Shown: positions 45,434 to 54,522, counted from the stretch's first letter. The stretch is DNA of 64,000 nucleotides from Allobogoriella alba (GCF_042665525.1 NZ_JBHTCQ010000003.1:1-64000); one strand, 5' to 3'. A program made the numbers and translations. The notes: generated by a model not told the origin, from the letters alone.

Positions 45434-46126
45434 ATGGAGCCTGCGCCGGCGCTCCGGATCGTCGCCGCCGAGGACAGCTACCTCATCCGGGAGGGGCTGC
45501 GGGCCCTGCTCGCGACGCAGGACGACATCGACCTGGTCGGAACGGCCGCCTCCCTCCCGGAGGTGCTGGCCGTCGTCGCCGAGCACCGGCCGGACGTGCT
45601 GGTCACCGACGTCCGCATGCCGCCCGGCCAGGGTGACGAGGGCATCCGCGCAGCCGAGGAGCTGCGCGCCGGCCATCCCGAGACCGGCGTGGTGGTCCTC
45701 TCGCAGTACGTGGAGCCCGATTGGGCGCTGCGGCTCTTCGACCCGACCGCGGCCGGACGTGCCTACCTGCTCAAGGAGCGCCTGGGCGACATCCGCCAGC
45801 TCCGGCAGGCGATCCGCTCGGTCGCAGCCGGTGGCTCCATGCTCGACCCGCGCGTCGTGGAGGCGCTGGTCCGGGCGCGCACGGCGCGGGAACGCTCTCC
45901 CCTCACGCGCCTCGCCCCCGGTGAGCGTGACGTCCTGGAACTCATGGCGGCGGGGCTGTCCAACGCGGCGATCGCCGAAGGGCTGGTCCTCTCGGAGAGG
46001 GCGGTCGAGAAGCGCATCACCGCGGTGCTGACGAAGCTCGACCTGGGCCCGGATGACCCGGGCGTCCACCGCCGCGTCCGGGCGGTGCTCATGTACCTGG
46101 CCGGCACGGCCGGCGGCGGTTCTTGA
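45434..46126 (+). CDS. LuxR/NarL family response regulator
   Basis: A 230-residue regulator: receiver with AAEDSYLIREGL, phosphoacceptor aspartate in VLVTDVRMPP and lysine in AYLLKERLGD, and a LuxR-type helix-turn-helix (LAPGERDVLELMAAGLSNAAIAEGL). TACCGT ends 6 bp before the ATG, so it may have its own leaderless message. Likely partner of the kinase at 42526-44625. Confidence 0.9.
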   Translation: MEPAPALRIVAAEDSYLIREGLRALLATQDDIDLVGTAASLPEVLAVVAEHRPDVLVTDVRMPPGQGDEGIRAAEELRAGHPETGVVVLSQYVEPDWALRLFDPTAAGRAYLLKERLGDIRQLRQAIRSVAAGGSMLDPRVVEALVRARTARERSPLTRLAPGERDVLELMAAGLSNAAIAEGLVLSERAVEKRITAVLTKLDLGPDDPGVHRRVRAVLMYLAGTAGGGS

Positions 46127-46135
46127 GCTGACGAC

Positions 46136-46165
46136 GAAGGCCCGGTCCGTGTGGACCGGGCCTTC
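46136..46165. terminator. Terminator between response regulator and tRNA
   Basis: A perfect 13-bp stem, GAAGGCCCGGTCC with GGACCGGGCCTTC, around GTGT. It can serve both the regulator gene and the convergent tRNA. Confidence 0.85.
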
Positions 46166-46170
46166 GTACT

Positions 46171-46247
46171 TGGTAGCGGGGGCAGGATTTGAACCTGCGA
46201 CCTCCGGGTTATGAGCCCGGCGAGCTACCGAACTGCTCCACCCCGCG
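46171..46247 (-). tRNA. tRNA-fMet (initiator, anticodon CAT)
   Basis: A 77-nt cloverleaf read on the minus strand with encoded CCA. The anticodon CAT lies at 46213-46211. Three G-C pairs flank the anticodon loop (GGG...CCC), and position 1 (C) does not pair with 72 (U), both initiator features. The T arm GCAGGTTCAAATCCTGC is intact. Confidence 0.96.
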
Positions 46248-46353
46248 TCGGCCTGACCAGGTTACGCCGCCCGGAGTTCTGCGCACAAATCAGCGGCGCG
46301 TGCGTTCCCTCACAGGTGGTCCCGGCAGGCTCGTGGCCGGACCGGTCCCCGCG

Positions 46354-49300
46354 TCAGCCGTCGGTGGGCTCCTCGTTCGACTCGTCGGTCTGCTGCTCGG
46401 CCCCGCCGCCCTCGGTCGCGGCGATCTCCTCCTCGGCGGCGAGCGCCTCCTCGAGCGCCGACTGGAGCCGCTCCTGCGCCTCGCCGTACGCGGCCCAGTC
46501 CCCGGAGGCGAGTGCCTCGCTGGAGGCGGCCATGGCCTCCTGCGCCTCGGCGAGCGCCTCGGTGAGGCGCTGCTGGGCCGCGATCGGCACCTCGGTGCTG
46601 CCGCTCGGCTCCTCGCCACCGTCCCCGGGCTGCTCCTGCCCGTCCTCCTCACCGGAGTCGCCCGTCTCGGCACCCGAGTCACCGCCGAACACGGCGTCGA
46701 GCGCCCCGTCGAGGGTGGGCGCGAAGCCGATCTCCTCGCCGAAGGACACCAGGACGCGCCGCAGCAACGGATACGAGGTGCCGCCGGTGGACTGGACGTA
46801 CACGGGCTGGACGTAGAGCAGGCCGCCCCCCACCGGGAGTGTGAGCAGGTTGCCCGGCAGCACGTTGGAGTCGCCCTGCCGCAGCAGGTTGAGCTCGCTG
46901 GAGATCTGCGGGTGCGAGTCGAAGTTGTTCTGGACCTGGCCCGGCCCGGGCACGGTGATGTCCGATGGCAGCTCGAGCAGCCTCAGCTGGCCGTACTCGT
47001 CCCGGGGCCGGCCGGCGGTGTTCCCTGTCTCGGAGTCGACGGCGAGGAACCCGGTGAGGATGTTCCGGTCGGTCTGACCGCCGGGGATGTAGCTCGAGGT
47101 GAGCGAGAACGTCGCCGCGTCCTGACCGGGCATCTGCATGGTCAGGTAGTACGGAGGCTGGAGCTCGCCACCCTGGCTCGTGGGGTCCGCCGGCAGGTTC
47201 CACTCGTCCGAGCCGGAGTAGAACGTGGCCGGGTTGGTCACGTGGTAGCGGGACAGGAGCGTGCGCTGCACCTTGAACAGGTCCTCGGGGTAGCGCAGGT
47301 GGCTCATGAGGTCGCCACTGATCTCGGACATCGGCCGGACGTGTCCGGGGAAGATGTTCTGCCACGTCTGCAGGACCGGGTCCTCCTGGTCCCACTCGTA
47401 CAGCGAGACGGATCCGTCGTAGGCGTTCACGACCGCCTTGACCGAGTTGCGGATGTAGTTGACCTGCTCGGGGATCTCGCCGGCGGCTGCCGCGTTGGTG
47501 GGAGCCCCCTCCTGTGCGAGCAGCGAGTCCTCCGTCGCGGCCTCGAGCGACTCGCGCGCGGAGTACGGGTAGTCGTTCGTGGTCGTGTACCCGTCGATGA
47601 TCCAGACGAGCTCCTTCGGGGTCGACGGGTCATCATCGGTGTCCACGACGGCCGGGTAGGCACGGTTGTCGAGGGTCAGGTAGGGCGCGACCTTCGCGAC
47701 GCGGTTGTGCGGATCACGGTCGTAGAGGATCTGCGACACCTCGGTAACCCGGTCGGAGAAGAGGATCTGCAGGTCGCCGAAGCGCAGGGCGTAGAGCAGC
47801 TTCTCGAAGAAGTTGCCGACCGACGGGCCGCCGTCGCCCGAGTAGGTCGTCGGGACGTAGCCGTCCTCGGCCTGGTCGTCGGGGTAGTCGAGCTCCCACG
47901 GCTCGGCCCCCTCCGGGGCGCCGACGATCGAGTACTCCGGCATGTTCTGCCCGAAGTACACCCGCGGCTCGTACTCGCCGAGCGCACCGGTGCTCGGGAT
48001 GCCCTGCTGGAAGAACGCCGGACGGCCGTCGGCCGCGGTCTGGTTCCCGTACGCGGCCACCACGCCGAACCCGTGGGTGTACACCGTGTGATCGTTGACC
48101 CAGCTGCGCTGGTCCGCGCCGAGCCCGTCCTGGTTGAGCTCGCGGACGGCGATGACGGTGTCCCGGCTCTCGCCGTCGATCGCGTAGCGGTCGACGGCCA
48201 GCTGCTCGCTGAACCCGTAGTACTGGCGCGACTGCTGCAGCTGGTTGAACGTCGGCGAGACGATGTTCGGGTCCAGCAGACGGATCGAGGCCGTCGACTG
48301 GCTGTCCTCACGCAGCTGGCCGGCCTCGGCCTCCGTGGTGGCCGAGTACGTCTCCATCTGGATGTCCTCCATGCCGTACGCCCGCAGCGTGGCCTGGATG
48401 TTCCGGTCGATGTACTCGCTCTCCGCCTCGATGGCGTTGGGCTCGACCTGGAAGCGCTGGATCATCGCGGGGTAGGCCGTGCCGATCACGAGCGCGGAGA
48501 CGATCATCAGGGCCACGCCCGCCGCCGGCAGCCGCCACGTGCCCCGGACGGCCGTAACGACGAAGAGGACCACGACGATGAGGGCGATGCCCGCGAGGAT
48601 CAGCTTGGCGGGCAGCGTGGCGTTGATGTCGGCGTACGAGGCGCCCGCGAAACGGTCGTTCTGCCCCACCAGCGCCGAGTACCGGTCCAGGAAGTAGCTG
48701 ACCGCGATGAGCAGGACGAATACCGCCGCGAGCACGGACAGGTGCACGCGCGCCGGCGTGGTCACGCGCTGCTGGCGCGGTGCAAGCGAGACCCCGCCGT
48801 ACAGGTAGTGCGTGATCAGCGCGGCGACGGCGGAGAGAAACACGACCGTCATGAGGAACGAGACGACCGAGCGCAGCACGGGGAGGGTGAAGACGAAGAA
48901 GCCGATGTCGAGCCCGAACTCCGGGTCGGTCTCACCGAACGGCACCTGGTTCAGCCAGACGAGGACCGGCCGCCACATCCCGCTGAAGGAGGAGCCGGCG
49001 AAGAGGCCGAGCACCACCGGCGCGCCGATCATGATGAGCTTGCGCAGCGGCTCGATGCTCTCCCGGTAGCGGTCGAGGTTCCGCTCCTCGGGCGTGGTCG
49101 GCGGGTAGACCTGCCGCTTCGAGTAGGCCAGGTGCAGGTTGAGCCAGATGGCCCCGCCCATGACGAGGAAGCCGATCACGAACAGCAGCACCCGGGCCGT
49201 CCACTCGCGCAGGAGCACCGCGGTGAAGCCGAGCTGCTCGTACCAGCGGACCTCCGTCCAGACCTGCGCCATCGCCATGACGACGGCGACCAGGACGGCC

Positions 49301-49386
49301 AGCACCACGAGGGTCGGGACGAACGCGCCGCGGCGGCGCGGCCCACCGTCCTCCCGGCTCGGTCGGGGGGCGGATGCGAAGGTCAC
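46354..49386 (-). CDS. UPF0182 family membrane protein
   Basis: A 1010-residue protein. Seven membrane helices fill about the first 330 residues, then a large extracytoplasmic domain (RYSALVGQNDRFAGASYADI; GLGADQRSWVNDHTVYTHGFG) and an acidic, low-complexity C-terminal tail rich in Glu, Gly and Gln. This matches the UPF0182 family (mycobacterial Rv3193c), whose function is unknown. The GTG at 49386 has GAGGTG 9 bp upstream. The frame is open far upstream, but that part is coded antisense to the next gene. Confidence 0.9.
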   Translation of the reverse strand: MTFASAPRPSREDGGPRRRGAFVPTLVVLAVLVAVVMAMAQVWTEVRWYEQLGFTAVLLREWTARVLLFVIGFLVMGGAIWLNLHLAYSKRQVYPPTTPEERNLDRYRESIEPLRKLIMIGAPVVLGLFAGSSFSGMWRPVLVWLNQVPFGETDPEFGLDIGFFVFTLPVLRSVVSFLMTVVFLSAVAALITHYLYGGVSLAPRQQRVTTPARVHLSVLAAVFVLLIAVSYFLDRYSALVGQNDRFAGASYADINATLPAKLILAGIALIVVVLFVVTAVRGTWRLPAAGVALMIVSALVIGTAYPAMIQRFQVEPNAIEAESEYIDRNIQATLRAYGMEDIQMETYSATTEAEAGQLREDSQSTASIRLLDPNIVSPTFNQLQQSRQYYGFSEQLAVDRYAIDGESRDTVIAVRELNQDGLGADQRSWVNDHTVYTHGFGVVAAYGNQTAADGRPAFFQQGIPSTGALGEYEPRVYFGQNMPEYSIVGAPEGAEPWELDYPDDQAEDGYVPTTYSGDGGPSVGNFFEKLLYALRFGDLQILFSDRVTEVSQILYDRDPHNRVAKVAPYLTLDNRAYPAVVDTDDDPSTPKELVWIIDGYTTTNDYPYSARESLEAATEDSLLAQEGAPTNAAAAGEIPEQVNYIRNSVKAVVNAYDGSVSLYEWDQEDPVLQTWQNIFPGHVRPMSEISGDLMSHLRYPEDLFKVQRTLLSRYHVTNPATFYSGSDEWNLPADPTSQGGELQPPYYLTMQMPGQDAATFSLTSSYIPGGQTDRNILTGFLAVDSETGNTAGRPRDEYGQLRLLELPSDITVPGPGQVQNNFDSHPQISSELNLLRQGDSNVLPGNLLTLPVGGGLLYVQPVYVQSTGGTSYPLLRRVLVSFGEEIGFAPTLDGALDAVFGGDSGAETGDSGEEDGQEQPGDGGEEPSGSTEVPIAAQQRLTEALAEAQEAMAASSEALASGDWAAYGEAQERLQSALEEALAAEEEIAATEGGGAEQQTDESNEEPTDG

Positions 49387-49477
49387 TGAGCAGCACCTCT
49401 GAGTTGTCTCGTACCGACGATGTGTCTCGGCCCTGGCCGGTCGTCCCGCCGCGCGATCGTCGCGCGCCGCCATCCTG

Positions 49478-49506
49478 GCAACGGGTGGGCCCTCCCCAAG
49501 GTTCCC
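49478..49506 (-). promoter_or_regulatory. Possible ECF sigma promoter before the UPF0182 gene
   Basis: On the minus strand GGGAAC (49506-49501), 17 bp and CGTTGC (49483-49478), the form expected for ECF sigma factors of the SigE/SigH kind. It lies 92 bp before the start codon. Such short motifs can occur by chance. Confidence 0.3.
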
Positions 49507-49612
49507 ATATCGCGACCCCGCTTGCCCAAACGGTCGCGGCACGTTTTCGGCGTCGCAGGGCGGCAGGCGCCGCATGCACGCCGCCCGCCCGGCTCGCGCG
49601 ATGATGGGAGGC

Positions 49613-50188
49613 ATGACGAACCCCGCCGAGCCCGCCGACCCGCCCGCACCTCCCAGCCCGCGCACGCTGGCGCTGCGCGCCGCCGTGCTGGACCTCGAAC
49701 GCCACGTCGCGACGCTCGGCTGGGACGGTCCGGTCGTGGTCTTCGCGCTGGTTCGCACGGCGGACGCCCTCGGGGCCACGCCGTCGCTGGCGGACGAGCT
49801 GCCCGCCGAGGCGCTGGCCGACGCCCGCGAGGACCCCGAGCACCTGACGAGCATCGAGCAGGACGGCCTGCCGGAGGCGGCCACGCTCGAGGAGCTGCTC
49901 GGGCAGCTCGCGTGGCCGGAGCAGGTCGACGGCGCAGCGGTCGTCGTCGAGCGGATGGTGGTGCCGCCGGAGGCCGAGCAGGGGCTGCCCGACGACCCGC
50001 AGGAGGCGCTCGAGGCGCTCATGGCGCATCCCCAGCGCCAGGACGTGCGGATGGCCGCCGGGGTGCTGCGCAGCGGCGAGTCGTGGTGCGCGCTGCGGAG
50101 CCGCAACAACGACGCCGACGACGCCGTCGCCGGCTCGCCGGACGCCGTGCCGGGCCTCGTCGAGGCGCTCCGGGCGACGCTCCGCTGA
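49613..50188 (+). CDS. PPA1309-like family protein
   Basis: A 191-residue soluble acidic protein. LERHVATLGWDGPVVVFALVRTADAL near residues 27-52 and DVRMAAGVLRSGESWCALR near 146-164 match what I recall of the PPA1309 family, found beside UPF0182 and PDZ/Lon genes in actinobacteria. Function unknown. A GATGAT hexamer lies 7 bp before the ATG, and GGGAGG is too close to serve as a normal ribosome site, so it may be leaderless. Confidence 0.75.
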   Translation: MTNPAEPADPPAPPSPRTLALRAAVLDLERHVATLGWDGPVVVFALVRTADALGATPSLADELPAEALADAREDPEHLTSIEQDGLPEAATLEELLGQLAWPEQVDGAAVVVERMVVPPEAEQGLPDDPQEALEALMAHPQRQDVRMAAGVLRSGESWCALRSRNNDADDAVAGSPDAVPGLVEALRATLR

Positions 50189-50191
50189 GCC

Positions 50192-51331
50192 TCAGCCCTC
50201 GGCGCAGGTCGGCAGCGAGTCGCCGTCCCCCTGGCCGATGGCCTCGACCGCGTCACGTGCCTCGGCCAGCGTGCCCACCGGCACCACCCGCAGACCGTCG
50301 GGGACGTGCCCCTCGGTCTGCTCGCAGTTGCCCTCGGGGGCGAGGAACCAGTCGGCGCCGTCGCGCCGGGCCCCGACGAGCTTCTGCTCGATGCCGCCGA
50401 TGATGCCGACCTGGCCGGCGAGGTCCATCGTCCCGGTACCGGCGATGTGCTCCCCGCCGGTCATCTCACCCGGCGTCAGGGTGTCGATGATCCCGAGGGC
50501 GAACATCGTCCCGGCGCTCGGTCCGCCGATGTCGTCGATGTCGAAGCTCACGTCGACCGGGACCTGGATCTGCGGGTCGAGGTAGATCCCGAGGACGGAG
50601 CCCTCGGTGCCGCTCGGCGCGCGGCGCGTCACGACCGGGACGTCGAGGTCCTCCCCCTCCCGGTGCACCCCGAGCTGCACGGTGGTTCCGGGATCGGTCC
50701 GTTGCAGGACCCCCACGAGCTGGGAGTACGCACCGACCTGCACCCGGTCCTGGCCCGGTGCCCGCACGGAGGTGAGGAGGTCGCCGTCGTGCACCTTGCC
50801 CGCGGCGTCGGAGCCCTGCGCGACGCCGGAGACGGTCAGCTCCATCGGCACGTCGTAGTCGAGCTCCTCCAAGGCGGCGACGGTGGCGTTGGTCTGGGAG
50901 GACGCCATCTGCACGTTGGACTGCTCGTCGAGCTCCTCCTGCGTCGCGTCGTCCGGGAACACCGCCTCCACCGGGAGGACGAGCTGGTCGGCGCGGAACC
51001 ACCCCAGCAGGACGTCGAACGACGTGACGGGGTACCCCGGTCCGCCGACCACGGAGACCGTGGTCAGCCGCAGATCACCGGAGGTCGGATAGGTCTCCTC
51101 ATCGGTGACCTCGATGAGCGGCTCGCCCTCGTGCTCGCCCAGGGTGTTGACGGTGGGGCCGGGCCGTTGCACCGCGTACGGGACCGGCAGCAGCATCGCC
51201 AGGAGCAGGGAGACCGCCAGCAGACCACCGGAGACCACGAGCGTGACGGCACGCGGCACCCGCCACTCGGAGACCGGTGCCGGGTCGGGTGCCCCGTCCA
51301 CCTGCGGGACTGCCGGCTCCTGCTCGTGCAC
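50192..51331 (-). CDS. PDZ/Lon-type membrane serine protease (YlbL-like)
   Basis: A 379-residue protein with one N-terminal helix (about residues 27-48), a central PDZ domain (VAQGSDAAGKVHDGDLLTSV) and a C-terminal Lon-type S16 protease domain. The serine is in DDIGGPSAGTMFALG and the lysine partner in GGIEQKLVGARRDGADW. It should cleave proteins at the outer membrane face. CATGAT ends 6 bp before the GTG at 51331; the longer frame upstream overlaps the divergent promoter region. Confidence 0.88.
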   Translation of the reverse strand: MHEQEPAVPQVDGAPDPAPVSEWRVPRAVTLVVSGGLLAVSLLLAMLLPVPYAVQRPGPTVNTLGEHEGEPLIEVTDEETYPTSGDLRLTTVSVVGGPGYPVTSFDVLLGWFRADQLVLPVEAVFPDDATQEELDEQSNVQMASSQTNATVAALEELDYDVPMELTVSGVAQGSDAAGKVHDGDLLTSVRAPGQDRVQVGAYSQLVGVLQRTDPGTTVQLGVHREGEDLDVPVVTRRAPSGTEGSVLGIYLDPQIQVPVDVSFDIDDIGGPSAGTMFALGIIDTLTPGEMTGGEHIAGTGTMDLAGQVGIIGGIEQKLVGARRDGADWFLAPEGNCEQTEGHVPDGLRVVPVGTLAEARDAVEAIGQGDGDSLPTCAEG

Positions 51332-51472
51332 CGAGCCATCATGCCCCACCGACGCGGTGGTCCGTGCGGCCCGCTGCGCCCTGAGCGAACCTGGCCGCAC
51401 GCGACGGTGCCCGGACCCCGCGGCCGGGCCCGTGCGGTTTACCGTGGAGGTCCATCAGGAGCAGGAGGCGGA

Positions 51473-52945
51473 ATGAGCACCGACCCGATCCGCAGCGAGG
51501 GCGAGGAGCCCGACGGCTGGGAGGAGCTGCTGCGGTCGATGCTCGGCGGCCCGGCGGCCGAGGAGGCGATCCGCGCGCTGCGAGCCTCGGGCGTGGACCC
51601 CGCAGCCATGTCGCAGGCGGCGGGCCTGCCGACGGACCGCAACCAGCTCATGCTGATGATCTCCCAGATGCAACAGATGCTCGCCTCCGGGGGCGGGGAT
51701 CCGGTCAACTGGCGGGTCGCCCACGACCTCGCCCGGCAGACCGCGCACGCGGGCGGCGACCCCACGGTGACGGCGTCCGAGGCGCAGCAGGTCCGCCAGG
51801 CGATGGCCGTCGCGGACCTCTGGCTGGACACGGCCACGGAGCTGGGGCCCGCCGGCGGCGCGCAGGAGGCCTGGAGCCGCGCCGACTGGGTGGAGCGGAC
51901 CATGCCCACGTGGAAGCGGCTGTCCGAGCCGGTGGCGGCGTCGGTCGCCGCGGCCCTGGCCGACGTCGTGCGGTCCCAGGCCGAGCACCTGCCGCCGGAG
52001 GCGCAGGCGATGACCGCCGACGCCGGACCGGTGCAGGGCATGCTCAAGCAGCTCGGCAGCGCCGTCTTCGGGATGCAGGTCGGCCAGGCGGTCGGCACGC
52101 TCGCCCGCGAGGCCTTCGGTCCCACCGAGACCGGCCTGCCGCTGGTGGAGGACCGCGCGGCGGCCCTCGTGCCGGCCAACGTCGCCGAGTTCGGCGACGG
52201 CCTCGACGTGCCCACCGACGAGGTCCGCATGTTCCTCGCGGTCCGCGAGGTCGCCCATGCGCGGCTCTTCGCGCAGGTCCCGTGGCTGCGCGCGCACCTG
52301 CTCGGCATCGTCGAGGCGTACGCGCGCGAGATCACCATCGACGTCGAGGCGATGGAGGAGGCGGTCCGCGGAATCGACCCGACGAACCCGGAGCAGCTGC
52401 GCGAGGCGCTCTCCGGCGGGGTGTTCGCCCTGGAGCAGTCGCCCGCGCAGCAGGCCGCCCTGGTTCGCCTGGAGACGGCGCTCGCCCTCGTCGAGGGATG
52501 GGTTCAGGAGGTCACCGGCAAGGCCGTGGCGCCCCACCTGCCGCATGCCGTCGCGCTGCAGGAGATGCTCCGTCGGCGGCGGGCCGCCGGCGGGCCGGCC
52601 GAGCAGACGTTCGCCACCCTCGTCGGCCTGGAGCTTCGCCCGCGGCGCCTGCGTGAGGCCGCCGCGCTGTGGTCGGCGCTCGACGCGGAACGCGGCCAGG
52701 CCGAGCGGGACGCCCTGTGGTCGCACCCGGACCTCATGCCGGCCCCGGAGGAGCTCGACGACCCGTCCGGGTTCGTCGCGGGCCGCAAGGCCGCCCGCGC
52801 CGCGGAGGAGGATGTCGACGCCGCGCTCGCGGCGATTCTCGACGGCGACGACGCGCCCGGTGACGACGCTCCCGACGACGGGTCCGACGGGCCCGGCGGG
52901 GTGCCCGGCGAGGACACGCAGGACGAGGACCCGCGGCGAGACTGA
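51473..52945 (+). CDS. DUF2342 / zinc-dependent metalloprotease-like family protein
   Basis: A 490-residue protein of the actinobacterial family often named zinc-dependent metalloprotease or coenzyme F420-linked hydrolase (compare Rv3195). VFGMQVGQAVGTLAREAFG and FLAVREVAHARLFAQVPWLR are family-typical. The classical HExxH zinc motif is not seen; the equivalent stretch reads REVAHARLF, so protease activity is doubtful. The C-terminus is a long acidic tail of Asp/Gly/Pro. GGAGG lies 5 bp before the ATG. Confidence 0.85.
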   Translation: MSTDPIRSEGEEPDGWEELLRSMLGGPAAEEAIRALRASGVDPAAMSQAAGLPTDRNQLMLMISQMQQMLASGGGDPVNWRVAHDLARQTAHAGGDPTVTASEAQQVRQAMAVADLWLDTATELGPAGGAQEAWSRADWVERTMPTWKRLSEPVAASVAAALADVVRSQAEHLPPEAQAMTADAGPVQGMLKQLGSAVFGMQVGQAVGTLAREAFGPTETGLPLVEDRAAALVPANVAEFGDGLDVPTDEVRMFLAVREVAHARLFAQVPWLRAHLLGIVEAYAREITIDVEAMEEAVRGIDPTNPEQLREALSGGVFALEQSPAQQAALVRLETALALVEGWVQEVTGKAVAPHLPHAVALQEMLRRRRAAGGPAEQTFATLVGLELRPRRLREAAALWSALDAERGQAERDALWSHPDLMPAPEELDDPSGFVAGRKAARAAEEDVDAALAAILDGDDAPGDDAPDDGSDGPGGVPGEDTQDEDPRRD

Positions 52946-52955
52946 CCGACCAGCG

Positions 52956-52986
52956 TTGACCTCGACCGCAGTTGAGGTCTTAGCGT
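52956..52986 (+). promoter_or_regulatory. MerR-type promoter with operator in the spacer
   Basis: TTGACC (52956-52961) and TAGCGT (52981-52986) are separated by 19 bp, longer than normal, and the spacer region holds an inverted repeat ACCTCGA-N6-TTGAGGT (52959-52978; six of seven arm positions pair). A long spacer with such a repeat is the hallmark of MerR-family activated promoters. No MerR gene is in the window. Confidence 0.6.
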
Positions 52987-53015
52987 CGGTGCGGACAAGC
53001 CGGAGGGACCGCACC

Positions 53016-53354
53016 ATGAGCGTCAGCTGGGCGTACATCTACGAGCACCCGGGCACCGATCCGGTCGGGGACCGCACGGTCGTCGATCGTGGCGGCCAGC
53101 GCGCGCTGCTGGTGCCGGTGCCCACCGCCGCCTCGGCTGCCGACGTCGCCCGGACGCTCGTCGAGGAGGACGGCGTCACCCTCGTCGAGCTGTGCGGCGG
53201 ATTCACGTCCGCGGACGTCGCCCAGGTGGCAGGGTCGCTCCCTCATCACGTCGCCGTCGGCCACGTCACCTTCGCGGCGGATGCCCTCGCCGCCGCGGTC
53301 GCGTACTCCGGGGCCGCTGCGGCGGCGATCGAGTCCGCCGGGCGGACGGGCTGA
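53016..53354 (+). CDS. DUF6506-like family protein
   Basis: A 112-residue protein beginning MSVSWAYIYEHPGTDP, with LLVPVPTAASAADVARTLVEEDGVTLVELCGGF in the middle. It resembles small proteins I know as DUF6506, of unknown function. CGGAGG lies 9 bp before the ATG. A MerR-type promoter stands directly upstream, so expression is probably induced by a small molecule or stress. Confidence 0.7.
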   Translation: MSVSWAYIYEHPGTDPVGDRTVVDRGGQRALLVPVPTAASAADVARTLVEEDGVTLVELCGGFTSADVAQVAGSLPHHVAVGHVTFAADALAAAVAYSGAAAAAIESAGRTG

Positions 53355-53468
53355 CAGGCCGCCCACACCCCGGCGGCGTCCTCCAGGTTTTCCACAGCAC
53401 ACGCCCTGCCATCGGCGACACCCGCCACGGTCGTGCCAGAGTCCTGCGCACGACGGACGGAGGGGACG

Positions 53469-54515
53469 ATGCGGCTACGGTCGGGACTGTCGGTGCTGTG
53501 GCGCCGCGAGGGAGAGAGCCAGATCGGCGTCGACCCGCGGTGCGCCGTCGTGCTGGAGAATCTCTCGGCCGGCGAGCAACGGCTCCTCGACCGTCTCGAC
53601 GTCGAGACGGTCGAGCCCAGCGAGGCCGACCTCCTTCGCGCGGGCCGCGCCGAGGGCGTCCGTGCACGGCGGGTCCGGGAGCTGCTCGAGCTGCTGCGGC
53701 GCTCCGGCGTGCTGGATCCCGTGACGGACCGTGTCGCCGGGGCACCGGTCGCGCCCGAGGAGGCGTACTGGTCGAGGTTGCTGCCCGACGGCGACGGCCG
53801 TGACCTGTTCGCCCGGCGTGGCCGGGCGATGGTCGAGGTCGTCGGGCTCGACCACGTGGGCATGCGCATCGCGACCCAGCTGGCCGAGGCTGGTGTCGGG
53901 GCGCTGCGGCTCGAGGACGACGGTCGCGTCCAACCCTCCGACGTCGGGCCCTACGACTCCCTCGACGTCGGTCGCCGGCGGAGCGTGCGTGCTCCGGCAC
54001 GGCTCCGGTCGCTCTTCCCGGCGCTGCGGACCGAGCTGCCGCCCGACGCCCGCCCGGACGTGCTCGTCGCCGTGTCGTCGGGCGTCGCCGACCCCGTGCG
54101 GCTGCTGCCGCTGGTCCGGGACGACGTCGCGCACCTGCCGGTGGTGGTCGGCGACGTCGACGTCGTGGTGGGGCCGACGGTGGTGCCCGGACACGGGCCG
54201 TGCACCCGGTGCGTGGATCTCCACCGCACGGACACCGACCCGGCGTGGCCGGCCGTGGCCACCCAGCTGCGGTGCATCCCGCCGCCGGTGACACCGGCCC
54301 ACCTCGGCCAGCTGGGGGCGGCGATGGCCGTCAACCAGGTGCTGGCCGCGCTGGACGGGCGTGAGCTGGTGACGCAGCAGGCGAGCCTCGAGGTCAGCGC
54401 GCTCAGCCCGCTGCCCGTGCTGCGGCCGTGGGCCGTCCACCCCGAGTGCGGCTGCCAGGACGTCTCCATGGCACGCCCGGGCGAGCAGGAGCGGCAGTCG
54501 GTCCGGCCGGCGTGA
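53469..54515 (+). CDS. ThiF/HesA-like protein (cyclodehydratase-type fold)
   Basis: A 348-residue protein. The first 100 residues resemble a small winged-helix/peptide-clamp region, then a Rossmann-like part MVEVVGLDHVGMRIATQLAEAG (about residues 120-141). Zinc-type cysteine pairs occur in GPCTRCVDLHRTDTDPAW and HPECGCQ. The layout recalls the cyclodehydratase partner proteins of azole peptide pathways and the mycobacterial Rv3196. No precursor peptide, YcaO or dehydrogenase gene is nearby. The ATG at 53469 has GGAGGGG close upstream. Confidence 0.75.
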   Translation: MRLRSGLSVLWRREGESQIGVDPRCAVVLENLSAGEQRLLDRLDVETVEPSEADLLRAGRAEGVRARRVRELLELLRRSGVLDPVTDRVAGAPVAPEEAYWSRLLPDGDGRDLFARRGRAMVEVVGLDHVGMRIATQLAEAGVGALRLEDDGRVQPSDVGPYDSLDVGRRRSVRAPARLRSLFPALRTELPPDARPDVLVAVSSGVADPVRLLPLVRDDVAHLPVVVGDVDVVVGPTVVPGHGPCTRCVDLHRTDTDPAWPAVATQLRCIPPPVTPAHLGQLGAAMAVNQVLAALDGRELVTQQASLEVSALSPLPVLRPWAVHPECGCQDVSMARPGEQERQSVRPA

Positions 54516-54522
54516 GCACGCA

